A stretch of 51,082 nucleotides of DNA from an uncultured Lachnospiraceae bacterium. Lineage in GTDB: Bacteria; Bacillota; Clostridia; Lachnospirales; Lachnospiraceae. The translations under genes and the position numbers were made by a program. This document shows, in pieces, positions 8,562 through 17,127 of this stretch (position 1 is its first letter; each line of letters opens with the position of its first letter). The stretch covers positions 1 to 51,082 of the forward strand of contig URRQ01000012.1 in the NCBI GenBank assembly GCA_900550235.1. Reading direction: 5' to 3'. The notes under the pieces are model-generated. The model did not search any database. It was not told the DNA's origin and worked only from the letters and a program-made list of their open reading frames with translations.

Positions 8562-8960
8562 TTATTCCTGTTCCTTTTCACCTTTTTCTAAAATCTCAAC
8601 AACATCTTCTTCTGTCATCTTCTTTTCTTTTCCCGAAGAAAATCGATCGATCACATCTGGAACCATATCCAAAATCTTCGTAATCGTATCTTGATTTCGA
8701 ATATTCACAAGTTTTGTCTTCCCATCTTGAATTACGAGAACTGCACTTGGAGACAATTTTCCTCCAAGACCGCCGCCGCCTTTATTCTTCTTATCGTCTG
8801 CAAAAGCTCCGGCTCCCAATCCAAATGAAACGTCTACGAACGGTAAAATGATCGTATCTCCGATATGGATTGCTTCTCCTACAACTGTCTTCGATGATAT
8901 CACACTGTCCATTCCATGAAAAAGTGATTCTACAGTGTTTTTAAAATTATTCTCTGCCAT
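8562..8960 (-). CDS. gerW: GerW family sporulation protein (YtfJ)
   Basis: A 132-residue GerW/YtfJ family protein, a spore protein needed for normal germination in Bacillus. The body has the family pattern: FKNTVESLFHGMDSVISSKTVVGEAI, then PFVDVSFGLGAGAF, a glycine-rich GGGGLGGKLSPSAVLVI segment and a V-x-D-x-I-D-R-F-x end. I choose the ATG at 8960 because GGAGG lies 7 bases upstream; an in-frame ATG at 8978 lacks such a site and would put that GGAGG inside the gene. It directly follows the DUF2953 gene, the same ytfI-ytfJ order as in Bacillus. Confidence 0.93.
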   Translation of the reverse strand: MAENNFKNTVESLFHGMDSVISSKTVVGEAIHIGDTIILPFVDVSFGLGAGAFADDKKNKGGGGLGGKLSPSAVLVIQDGKTKLVNIRNQDTITKILDMVPDVIDRFSSGKEKKMTEEDVVEILEKGEKEQE

Positions 8961-8980
8961 TTGATTTCCTCCATTCATTT

Positions 8981-9901
8981 TTATAATTTAAACTTTCGAA
9001 CATGTTGATACGTTGTTCGTATTTCTTTACTTCTCCATATATGAAATAACACAATCAAGAAATAACTTGCTCGTACTTTTCCTCGTACATGGAGTTCTCC
9101 TTCTAATACTTTTTCTTGAAAATCCGGCTGTAATATCAGATGCTCTCCATACATTCCATAAAACATACTCAACCATGCCAATACTTTTCCTGTAAGAGAC
9201 GGATCTTCAAATCCAAAACGTACGCATCCACTTAGATATTTCGGTTTGAGAAAGCGTAACAAACGCATCAGCTCTTCTTTCAACTTTCCAAAAGCATTCT
9301 GATGAATTTCATCTGCAAGAAATTCAATAAGTTTTTCTTTTTTCTCTGCGATTATCTTGATTTTATCACAGAATTTTCGGAATGTATATTTGATCTTATA
9401 AAAGATTTTTTTTATTTTCTCAATCCACCCATGGTTTTTCTCTTTTGTACCCGATTCTTCCACCTTTGATTTTTTTTCAGCTTGCGACTCCGGCTCGTCC
9501 TTTTGTTCTGAAACCTCTTCGGAAACTATAGCAGGATGATCCTTCTTTTCTTCCGCATGATTCGATTCTTCCTGTGATTTTTCTTGGCACATTTCTTTTT
9601 TCTGCGGCAAATCGCTTTTCACATTTTCGAATTTCTTTTTTACATTCAGCTTTTTCCAAAGAATCCGCACCTGCCAATCGGACTTTCCTTCTAGATATGA
9701 AACATATCCGCCAAAAACTCGATACAGTCATGTAAATCGCAGATTTACTTCTGCTGTCTCCAAAGTCCCCTTACAGCTCCCATCGAGTCGATATTGTAAC
9801 GGCGCAAATACAAGAATGAGCATTGCAAGAAGAAGCAATCCGAGTATAATTGCTATCAGTATTCCCACTATTTTTAGTATCATCAATAAAATATGTAGCA
9901 T
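8981..9901 (-). pseudogene. DUF2953 (YtfI-like) membrane protein interrupted by an in-frame TGA
   Basis: Read from the ATG at 9901 the gene encodes MLHILLMILKIVGILIAIIL and a long hydrophobic N-terminus. It then stays in one frame for 306 codons to 8981, except for TGA at codon 58 (9728-9730). The surrounding residues NLRFT-stop-LYRVFGG fit the DUF2953 pattern in which a tryptophan occupies this place, so a single TGG to TGA change explains it. The remaining 229 codons have a GTG as first possible start, with no ribosome binding site. The middle (about residues 95-160) is a Lys/Glu-rich low-complexity linker, and the C-terminal half has the FGFEDPSLTGKVLAWLSMFYG DUF2953 signature. The 9901 start overlaps the previous stop as TGATG and has GGGAG upstream. 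It lies before gerW as ytfI does before ytfJ. It could be a recent null allele or a sequencing error. Confidence 0.8.
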
Positions 9902-10227
9902 CAAATTCTGCTCCCTTGCTGTTCTATAATATACTCTCTTAGATTTGCATCGTGTCTCGCCCGATAAGCGTCTTCTGTTATGCTTTTTACAACCTCCAGC
10001 GCCTCTTCATAGCAGCCGGCTAATCCAACGACAAACAAAGACTTTTTCGCATAACTTTTTTGAAATAAAAACATCGAATCATAGAATTCTAACTGATTAG
10101 AAGGATTTTCTGTAAGGCTGATGACATAGCAGCCCAAACTTCCTTTTCCTTCGTTCAATTTTTCGATTATTTTATCTTGTCTCTTTTTTAAGCTTTCACT
10201 TACATACAACTTTCTGTAGAATTTCAT
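9901..10227 (-). CDS. Conserved protein of unknown function, 108 aa
   Basis: I do not recognise a named family. The 108-residue protein starts MKFYRKLYVSESLKKRQDKI, has a central beta-like stretch CYVISLTENPSNQLEFYDSM and KKSLFVVGLAGCYEEALEVV, and ends with an alpha helix. It has no signal peptide or transmembrane helix, so it is probably cytoplasmic. It lies between the class B PBP and the DUF2953 gene, and its TGA stop overlaps the next ATG (TGATG), so the two are translationally coupled. The position between division and spore genes hints at a small regulator, but nothing in the sequence shows it. Confidence 0.7.
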   Translation of the reverse strand: MKFYRKLYVSESLKKRQDKIIEKLNEGKGSLGCYVISLTENPSNQLEFYDSMFLFQKSYAKKSLFVVGLAGCYEEALEVVKSITEDAYRARHDANLREYIIEQQGSRI

Positions 10228-10255
10228 AAAACCCTTCTTTACCGTATCTCATGAA

Positions 10256-11899
10256 TTAATAATAACTGTTCAATACTTTTTTTGCAACATTGACTGCTCG
10301 TACGCCAGACGCATCCGAACCTTCTACAACAACGCTAATGACAATCTCAGGATTATCTACATTGGTAAATCCTACAAACCAAGAATGTGTCTTTGTCTTA
10401 TCAATACTGTATTCCGCAGTTCCTGTTTTACCTGCAACTGTATAACTTTGTCCGCGAAGCGCTTTTGCAGTTCCTTCTTCTACTACTGCCTTCATATATT
10501 CGGTAAGCTTTGCCGCTTCTTTGCTTGTCATAAGCTGTTTGTATTCTTCCGGCATTGTTTTTGTAACCGTAGTCCCACCATAATTTGTAATACGATCTAC
10601 AAGATATGGTTTCATCAATTTCCCGCCATTGGCGATCGCCGATGTAATCAACGCCATATGATATGGACTTACTTGTGTTTTTCCTTGACCGATAGATGTC
10701 ATCATCCGCTCTGCATCACTGTCTTTTGCAGAAAGTACAAACTTACTTTCGCCATACATAAGGGGCGATGGAAGTTCTGCATTAAATAACAACTCTTTTG
10801 CCGTTTCTTGATATTTTTTCACATTCAACGACAAACCAATATTGGAGAATGACGTATTGCATGAGTTTGCAACAGAGGAACGTAAATCCTCTTGTCCGTG
10901 TGCCACATCTCCGCTGCAATGAATGGTAGTTCCTGCATGTTCAATCTCACTGGAACAATCATACGTGTAAGAATCATAGTTACTATTCTGCCTCATAAAT
11001 GCAAGCGCTGTCACCAGCTTGAATGTAGATCCAGGCGCATACTTTCCTTGCGTAGCACGGTTCAATAGCGCGCTGTCTTCATCGGTATTTAAAGATTCCC
11101 AATTCTCCGCCACATGGTTCGGGTCATAGGTTGGTTTGGATACCATACTGAGAATCTTACCGGTGCTTGCTTCCATCACAACGACCGCTCCCTTATTTTT
11201 CCCTAACGCATCATAAGCAGCCTGCTGAAGATTCGAATCTAAGGTTGTGATAACATTGTCTCCAATATTCTTTTCCCCTTGAAATTCGTTAACAATCTTC
11301 TCCAAGATAAACGCATTCGATGTAAGAAGATGGAAATTCTCTACCGACTCTAATCCTGCTTTTCCTTTTACAGAATATCCTAGTACATGCGCAAACAAAT
11401 CTTCTTTTGGATATCGTCTTGTCTCGTTACCTTCTTCATCTACATCTGTCTCTGCAAGCACTTCTCCGTCTTTATCTAAAATCTTACCTCTGACTACCCG
11501 ATCCGCAAAAATATCCTGTCTGCGGTTATAGGGACTATTAATAATACTTTTTGCCTGAACGACATTGAAATATACAATATATCCCATTAAAACCAAAAAT
11601 ATGCTTACAAAGAGATATGTAATTCGTGCAAATTCTTTATTTCTTGGTTTTTTCCCTTTTCCAGTCTCTTTCTTTGGAGCTTCGTGCTGCATTGTTTCTC
11701 TTTTTGAAGAAACTGACTTTTTCTGTTTTACAGGAGATTTTAATTTCTTTTTATTTCTATCTCTATCTCTTCCGTCTTCTCTCCTCGTATCGTCCGGAAG
11801 TCGTTCCAGCCGGCTGTCCAGATCGTCGTCCACGAGAATCCGAATATCGTCGTCCAGATACTGCTTTTTTTCTTTCCTGTCTCGCTTTTTCTCTCTCAA
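10256..11899 (-). CDS. Class B penicillin-binding protein (PbpA/FtsI-type transpeptidase)
   Basis: Membrane-anchored D,D-transpeptidase that cross-links peptidoglycan together with the SEDS protein encoded just upstream. It has a charged N-terminal tail, one transmembrane helix (about residues 92-112), a short pedestal region starting RRQDIFADRVVRGKILDKDG, and the transpeptidase domain with catalytic APGSTFK (SxxK, about residue 295), SCN (SxN) and AGKTGTAEYS (KTG). The extended frame opens with TTG at 11899 behind GAGGAAGAAGAT, but this puts 137 bases inside the ftsW-like gene in another frame. The ATG at 11692 (residue 70) is the conservative start and would give a 478-residue protein with a short tail before the helix. 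The start is unresolved. Confidence 0.9.
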   Translation of the reverse strand: MREKKRDRKEKKQYLDDDIRILVDDDLDSRLERLPDDTRREDGRDRDRNKKKLKSPVKQKKSVSSKRETMQHEAPKKETGKGKKPRNKEFARITYLFVSIFLVLMGYIVYFNVVQAKSIINSPYNRRQDIFADRVVRGKILDKDGEVLAETDVDEEGNETRRYPKEDLFAHVLGYSVKGKAGLESVENFHLLTSNAFILEKIVNEFQGEKNIGDNVITTLDSNLQQAAYDALGKNKGAVVVMEASTGKILSMVSKPTYDPNHVAENWESLNTDEDSALLNRATQGKYAPGSTFKLVTALAFMRQNSNYDSYTYDCSSEIEHAGTTIHCSGDVAHGQEDLRSSVANSCNTSFSNIGLSLNVKKYQETAKELLFNAELPSPLMYGESKFVLSAKDSDAERMMTSIGQGKTQVSPYHMALITSAIANGGKLMKPYLVDRITNYGGTTVTKTMPEEYKQLMTSKEAAKLTEYMKAVVEEGTAKALRGQSYTVAGKTGTAEYSIDKTKTHSWFVGFTNVDNPEIVISVVVEGSDASGVRAVNVAKKVLNSYY

Positions 11900-13208
11900 T
11901 ATCTTCTTCCTCGTCTTCTCTTAATACATATAATCCTTGAATAATTGCAAACATGATAACCGTACTTAGAACAGAACTTCCACCATAGCTTACGAGAGGG
12001 AGTGTAACTCCTGTAAGAGGAATGAATTTGGTCACTCCACCGATGGTAAGAAAAATCTGGAAAATGTAACATGTTCCAAGTCCAAGCGCTACCAGTTTAT
12101 AGAATACATTATGAAGCTGCATTGCAATATTTAAAAACATCACATAGCAACTTACACAAATCAAAATCAAGCACAACGCAAAAATTAATCCCATCTCTTC
12201 TGCGATTGCCGCGAAGATAAAATCTTCAGTCGCTACCGGTATCGTATTCGCAGCGCCTTGATAGAGTCCCATACCAAACCAACCTCCGGTTCCTATAGCA
12301 AATAATGCCTGCGCAACCTGATGCCCGCCAGCTGTTTCAGGACTAATCGGACCTTTCCACACCTGTACTCTTGTCCGCACGTGTGAAAACAGATAATAGG
12401 CGCCAACTGCCGCCACACTTCCGGCTGAAACACCTGCAAACACATAAAGCGGTTGACGTGTCGCCACATAAAGCATGACAAGATATACAACAAATAGAAT
12501 CAATGCCGCTCCAAGATCCGTGCTCATGACAAGCAAAAGCACATGCGATGCCGCAATGATTGTCGTAAGTACAACATCTTTGAACTTGGTAGATTTTTGC
12601 AAACGAGCCGCAACAAAAAATACAAACGTAATCTTCACAAGTTCTGAAGGCTGTATTCCTATTCCTGCAATCTTAAATCCCAGCTTTGCACCCCCTGATT
12701 TTCCGGCAAAAAGGAAAACTACAAGAAGAGCCAAAATTCCAATTCCCGCATACAGCCATTCCCAATTGGAAAGAGCTTTCACTTTCCGTACAATGACCGG
12801 AACTATAAGACTGAGAAGAACAGCGCCCGCTGCAACAATACATTGTTTTACCGCGTTGTTGAATTTCAATCGTGTCAATATGATAAATCCAATAGAAAAC
12901 AACATACACATGTTATTTACAATCAATCGTGATACTTTTGGATATAACTTTGTATACAGCACGATTAGTGCAATAAAAAATACCACTTCCATTCCATACA
13001 ATGTCAATACCTTTTTATCATCTGTTTTTAGATACATCACAAGATACGCCATAAAATGAATGAGGAACATCATCACATTCTGCCGTCTTAATATCCGTTT
13101 CTTTTTCCGTTCTTCCTGATATCCAAACACGGAAAAGCATTCATATGTGTAGACTGCGATACAGATGATCATCAGATATTTCGATAATTCTACAATAATA
13201 TTTACCAA
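11763..13208 (-). CDS. SEDS-family glycosyltransferase (FtsW/RodA/SpoVE)
   Basis: Polytopic peptidoglycan polymerase that works with the neighbouring class B PBP. The 481 residues give about ten transmembrane helices and the family signatures: STDLGAALILFVVYLVMLYVA-type segment, GTGGWFGMGLYQG (about 290-305), EDFIFAAIAEEMG, and PLVSYGGSSVLST near residue 410. The last 55 residues are a charged Arg/Glu/Ser tail that overlaps the extended PBP frame. The start is TTG at 13208 preceded by AGGTG; no better upstream start is visible. FtsW, RodA and SpoVE cannot be told apart from sequence reading alone; linkage to zapA favours a division or sporulation role. Confidence 0.9.
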   Translation of the reverse strand: MVNIIVELSKYLMIICIAVYTYECFSVFGYQEERKKKRILRRQNVMMFLIHFMAYLVMYLKTDDKKVLTLYGMEVVFFIALIVLYTKLYPKVSRLIVNNMCMLFSIGFIILTRLKFNNAVKQCIVAAGAVLLSLIVPVIVRKVKALSNWEWLYAGIGILALLVVFLFAGKSGGAKLGFKIAGIGIQPSELVKITFVFFVAARLQKSTKFKDVVLTTIIAASHVLLLVMSTDLGAALILFVVYLVMLYVATRQPLYVFAGVSAGSVAAVGAYYLFSHVRTRVQVWKGPISPETAGGHQVAQALFAIGTGGWFGMGLYQGAANTIPVATEDFIFAAIAEEMGLIFALCLILICVSCYVMFLNIAMQLHNVFYKLVALGLGTCYIFQIFLTIGGVTKFIPLTGVTLPLVSYGGSSVLSTVIMFAIIQGLYVLREDEEEDIEREKARQERKKAVSGRRYSDSRGRRSGQPAGTTSGRYEERRRKR

Positions 13209-13216
13209 TTTTTCAC

Positions 13217-15574
13217 CTACTTTATACCTCGCTTAAAATGTCCTCTTGTATAAGTTCCTGCGAGTTTTTCTGTTTCTCTATGTTTTACAAACACATCTTC
13301 AAAGCAGTATAGCACTTTTTTTGTTTCTTCTTCGCTTTCTATTGTGAAATGCAGACGCAACGCTTTTGGGGATAATGTTTGAATTTCTTCTTGTTGATCC
13401 AACAAACTAAGCGCTTCCGCATTGTAGATCACATTATAACAATAATCACAACAGTTTTTTACAGTAAACTCTTTCTTCTTGCGATCTGTCATCTGCAAAT
13501 ATCCTGGTGTTTTTGTGCACGCACCTGTTGTTTTTCTCACACATTGCGCAGACACCATCATCTGCAAATATCCGTATACGATCAATTCACAATCTTGAAT
13601 TCCTAATTCCTGTAATTCACGGTAATTTAATTCCAAAGGAGCAGTTAAGCCTTGTACGTTCTGTTCTTTCCAAAATCTTTTTGCTTCCCGATTAAACTCG
13701 TACATATTACAATCCATTACAACTTGTAAATCTGGCGCTTTCTCTTTTACAAACGCAAAGCTTTCATAATTACGTATCAAAACACCATCAAATTGCATAT
13801 CTGCAAAAAAATTCTCATACTGACTTTTTGTTTCTTTTCGGAAAATATATGGCATCGCAAAATAGAACTCTTTCCTGGCTTCTTTCGTACGTTTTACCAT
13901 ATCTTGTAGTTCCGGATTCTTCCATGCATTTCTTATGATGTTACAATCCACGTAAATTCTTACAACTGACGAACATCTTAATGCACTTTCCAATTGTTCT
14001 CTTCGCTCCACATACACGTAGAGTCCGGTTACCGGTGTTTCTTCCACTTGCTCCAGAATATACTTTTCCATTTGGAAAGACGCGTCACTTCTTCTATATT
14101 GCGTAAGGATCGCTGTTTCTAATTTTTCGATTCCCTGTCTACGAAGTTCGTTCAATGCCTGCATCGGAACAAAAATATTCCCTTCCAGTTCAATATCTAA
14201 GTGGTCAAAAACAAATCCCGTATTTCCTGTTTTACGCATCTGTTTCTCAATGCGCCCGCTCTCCATCGGTTGATTCAGAGCTTCCTGCACTTCCTCTCCC
14301 TCTAAGCAAACATGAATTTCACCGTAATTTAATTCTAGTTTAGCACGATTACCGGAAGAAAGTATTAATTTCCCATTAATTTTTTCTTGTACTTTTCGTT
14401 CTACAATCTGCTCGCGCAGCATGCAAAGCAATTCTTCATTTCTCGTACGATTCCATATCATTCCTTTTGATAATGGTTTCTTACATTTCACAGAAATACT
14501 CGTTGTCGTCCCTGCTTCTACTGCTTTTCCCAATGTGTAATTTTCTTGATCTGGAAGTTCCAGGATATCCCCTTTGTGTAAATCCACAAGAGCTTTGATC
14601 TTGACTTCTTTTCCCTGTTGTTTCAAGACTTGAACGGCAGGAACTCCTGCATGATTAGGACGTTTTAAAGACAACATCTCTTTTCCATTCCATGTCTTAT
14701 AATATCCGCTATGAAATCCACCACGATTATAGAGATCCATCAGTATTTCTTTGTCTTCTTTTGTAACATGAAATCCGGCTCTCCCTTTTTCTAAATATAG
14801 ATCTACATATTTACGATAAATGGATGTAACTGCGGCTACATATTCCGGCTTTTTCATCCTGCCTTCAATTTTAAAGGAATAGATTCCTGCCTCGATCAAA
14901 TCCGGAATCAGTTCAAGTGCACACATGTCTTTCAGGCTCATCACATAGGAAGTTTTTCCATTCACTTTATATGGCAATCTGCAAGGTTGTGCACATTGTC
15001 CTCGGTTACCGCTTCGTCCACCGATCAGGCTGCTATACAGACATTGCCCTGAATAACAATAACAAAGAGCTCCATGCACAAAACTTTCAATCTCAAGCGT
15101 TGTTTCTTTTGCAATTTCTGCAATCTCAGGAAGTGTCATCTCTCTTGCTGTCACAACACGTTCTACGCCAAGAGATTCCAGAAATTTTGCACCCGATACA
15201 TTTGTGATCGTCATTTGCGTACTTGCGTGAACCGGTAGATTCGGAAACTGTTCTCGGACAAATTTTAATACACCAATGTCCTGCACAATAACCGCATCTA
15301 ATCCTTGACGATAATACGGAAGAAGATACTCATACAATTCTTGTTCCATCTCCCGCTCTTTTAACAACGTATTCACGGTAAGATAAATTTGTTTACCATG
15401 TAAATGCACATAATCAATGGCTTCCAAAAGTGATGCTTCCTCTAAATTATCTGCAAATGCTCTCGCTCCAAACCTACTTCCACCGATATAAACTGCATCT
15501 GCTCCCGCTGCAACAGCAGCTTTCAAGCTCTCATAAGAACCTGCCGGAGCCAAGATTTCTACTTTTTTTCTCAT
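13217..15574 (-). CDS. U32 family peptidase-like protein (RlhA/TrhP-type RNA hydroxylation protein)
   Basis: Members of this family (RlhA, TrhP) are iron-sulfur proteins required for hydroxylation of cytidine in 23S rRNA or uridine in tRNA; the peptidase name is historical. The N-terminal barrel begins EILAPAGSYESLKAAVAAGADAVY, and the U32 signature with ESFVHGALCYCYSGQC (about residues 165-180) and the following GNRGQCAQPCRLPY supplies conserved cysteines. Residues after about 380 form the DUF3656-type extension, and a late cluster C-x2-C (CCDYCYN) lies near residue 720. With this start the protein has 785 residues, in the RlhA-like long class. The ATG at 15574 follows AAGGAGAAAT; an upstream in-frame start at 15601 would lie inside the zapA terminator. 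Confidence 0.88.
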   Translation of the reverse strand: MRKKVEILAPAGSYESLKAAVAAGADAVYIGGSRFGARAFADNLEEASLLEAIDYVHLHGKQIYLTVNTLLKEREMEQELYEYLLPYYRQGLDAVIVQDIGVLKFVREQFPNLPVHASTQMTITNVSGAKFLESLGVERVVTAREMTLPEIAEIAKETTLEIESFVHGALCYCYSGQCLYSSLIGGRSGNRGQCAQPCRLPYKVNGKTSYVMSLKDMCALELIPDLIEAGIYSFKIEGRMKKPEYVAAVTSIYRKYVDLYLEKGRAGFHVTKEDKEILMDLYNRGGFHSGYYKTWNGKEMLSLKRPNHAGVPAVQVLKQQGKEVKIKALVDLHKGDILELPDQENYTLGKAVEAGTTTSISVKCKKPLSKGMIWNRTRNEELLCMLREQIVERKVQEKINGKLILSSGNRAKLELNYGEIHVCLEGEEVQEALNQPMESGRIEKQMRKTGNTGFVFDHLDIELEGNIFVPMQALNELRRQGIEKLETAILTQYRRSDASFQMEKYILEQVEETPVTGLYVYVERREQLESALRCSSVVRIYVDCNIIRNAWKNPELQDMVKRTKEARKEFYFAMPYIFRKETKSQYENFFADMQFDGVLIRNYESFAFVKEKAPDLQVVMDCNMYEFNREAKRFWKEQNVQGLTAPLELNYRELQELGIQDCELIVYGYLQMMVSAQCVRKTTGACTKTPGYLQMTDRKKKEFTVKNCCDYCYNVIYNAEALSLLDQQEEIQTLSPKALRLHFTIESEEETKKVLYCFEDVFVKHRETEKLAGTYTRGHFKRGIK

Positions 15575-15588
15575 ATTTCTCCTTAAAA

Positions 15589-15610
15589 AAGACTGTCGCA
15601 AGACAGTCTT
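15589..15610 (-). terminator. Terminator hairpin between zapA and the U32 gene
   Basis: Perfect 9-bp stem AAGACTGTC / GACAGTCTT with a TTGC loop on the minus strand, followed by TTTT. It starts immediately after the zapA stop codon, and its T run ends directly at the AAGGAG ribosome binding site of the U32 gene. Confidence 0.85.
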
Positions 15611-16033
15611 CTATGATTTTTTACGATTCTTTAATTCTGTTTCAAGTTTTACAATCTGCTTTTGTAATTCGTTATTCTCTTCTTTCAGACTGTCTGCTTC
15701 TTTTTCAGCATTTTCCAAACGAAGCTGTACAGAAATCAATTCATGTTTCAAATCGTACATTTCTTTATCTTTTGCTTCCACATCTGCTTCCGATGTAGTA
15801 GCGAGTCTCTTCGCCTTAAAATAGTCATCTGCAATATTTAGTGCAAGTAAGATGCTTCTTGTCTCTGCACTTTGTTTTTTATACCCTTCTGTATTCGAAC
15901 ACTCTTCAATCTTATGATTCAAATAAGAGGAAATCTTCTGTAAATATTCTTCACTTTCAAATCCACTTAGGGTAAAAACTTTTCCCCCAATCAATACTTC
16001 TGTATTATTTCTTGACGATGCCATAGAGGACAC
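15611..16033 (-). CDS. zapA: Cell division protein ZapA
   Basis: ZapA bundles FtsZ filaments at mid-cell. The 140-residue protein has the ZapA domain (about residues 9-85: EVLIGGKVFTLSGFESEEYLQKISSYLN in two segments, then ILLALNIADDYFKAK). A C-terminal coiled coil of about 50 residues rich in Glu, Lys and Leu (ENAEKEADSLKEENNELQKQ) is longer than in the shortest ZapA proteins. The ATG follows AAGGAGGTGTCCTCT. It sits 65 bases after ruvB in the same direction and ends at a terminator, so it is probably the last gene of the ruvAB-zapA unit. Confidence 0.93.
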   Translation of the reverse strand: MSSMASSRNNTEVLIGGKVFTLSGFESEEYLQKISSYLNHKIEECSNTEGYKKQSAETRSILLALNIADDYFKAKRLATTSEADVEAKDKEMYDLKHELISVQLRLENAEKEADSLKEENNELQKQIVKLETELKNRKKS

Positions 16034-16097
16034 CTCCTTATTTCCGTTCTTTTACTCTCTCCCATTATAAACTAAAACTGTCGAAAATCCAACTATT

Positions 16098-17099
16098 TTA
16101 GACATTTTCCTTACAAATTCCAAGATGTGCATAAGCTTTATCTGTCACCACTCTTCCTCGCGGGGTGCGTTGAAGGAATCCATTTTTCAGCAAATATGGT
16201 TCATAGACATCTTCAATCGTGCCTGAATCTTCTCCGATAGAAGCCGCAAGAGTATCAAGTCCTACCGGACCACCTTGGAACTTTTGAATCATCGTAAGAA
16301 GAATATTTCGGTCAATCTGATCCAAACCGAATTTGTCGACTTCTAAAAGATCCAATGCATAATTTGCAACCTTTTTTGTGATGATCCCATCATATTTTAC
16401 TTGTGCAAAGTCACGTACTCTTTTCAATAAGCGATTCGCAAGTCTTGGAGTTCCTCTGGAACGTCTTGCCATCTCTAGCGCACCTTTTTCGTCAATCTCA
16501 ACTCCAAGCACTTGTGCAGAACGAACAATGATTGTCTGTAACTCTTCTTCCGTATAAAATTCCAAATGGTGGACTACTCCAAATCGATCTCTAAGAGGAG
16601 CGCTTAGCATTCCTGCTCTAGTAGTTGCACCAACTAACGTAAACTTTGGAAGATCCAAGCGAATTGATCTTGCGCTTGAACCTTTTCCAATCATAATATC
16701 AATCGCAAAATCTTCCATAGCAGGATACAAGATTTCTTCTACTTGACGATTCAATCTATGGATCTCATCGACAAACAGTACGTCTCCCTCTTGAAGATTA
16801 TTTAAAATTGCCGCCATCTCTCCCGGCTTTTCAATCGCCGGACCGGATGTAATCTTAATATTTACATGCATTTCATTTGCAATAATGCCTGCTAATGTTG
16901 TCTTACCAAGTCCCGGAGGTCCATAGAACAGCACATGATCCAACGCTTCTCCACGTTCTTTTGCTGCCTGGATATAGATTCGAAGCATTTCTTTCGCTTT
17001 TGCCTGTCCGATATAATCTTCCAACATCTGCGGACGCAGATGGTTTTCAATCTTCTTATCTTCTTCTAAACTCTCTGTCGTGATAATTCTTTTTCCCAT
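16098..17099 (-). CDS. ruvB: Holliday junction branch migration ATPase RuvB
   Basis: Hexameric AAA+ motor that drives branch migration with RuvA. The 333 residues show the RuvB N-terminal LRPQMLEDYIGQ, Walker A FYGPPGLGKTTLAG (about 57-70), Walker B VLFVDEIHRLN, sensor 1 GATTRAGML, the arginine finger region APLRDRFG, and the winged-helix C-terminus with GGPVGLDTLAASIGED. The ATG at 17099 lies 6 bases after AGAGG; the alternative TTG at 17105 abuts that box. It follows ruvA by 28 bases. Confidence 0.98.
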   Translation of the reverse strand: MGKRIITTESLEEDKKIENHLRPQMLEDYIGQAKAKEMLRIYIQAAKERGEALDHVLFYGPPGLGKTTLAGIIANEMHVNIKITSGPAIEKPGEMAAILNNLQEGDVLFVDEIHRLNRQVEEILYPAMEDFAIDIMIGKGSSARSIRLDLPKFTLVGATTRAGMLSAPLRDRFGVVHHLEFYTEEELQTIIVRSAQVLGVEIDEKGALEMARRSRGTPRLANRLLKRVRDFAQVKYDGIITKKVANYALDLLEVDKFGLDQIDRNILLTMIQKFQGGPVGLDTLAASIGEDSGTIEDVYEPYLLKNGFLQRTPRGRVVTDKAYAHLGICKENV

Positions 17100-17127
17100 A
17101 TCCAACCTCTATCTCGATACACTTTCT

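Noticed and set aside
8981..9670. Treating the 229-codon downstream part of the DUF2953 gene as a complete gene
   Set aside because: Its first start is a GTG without ribosome binding site, and in-frame homologous sequence continues upstream to a proper coupled start at 9901.
11565..11940. Two antisense frames over the SEDS/PBP junction
   Set aside because: Serine/arginine/phenylalanine low-complexity translations arising from the repetitive charged codons; no start signals. The sense overlap is reported instead.
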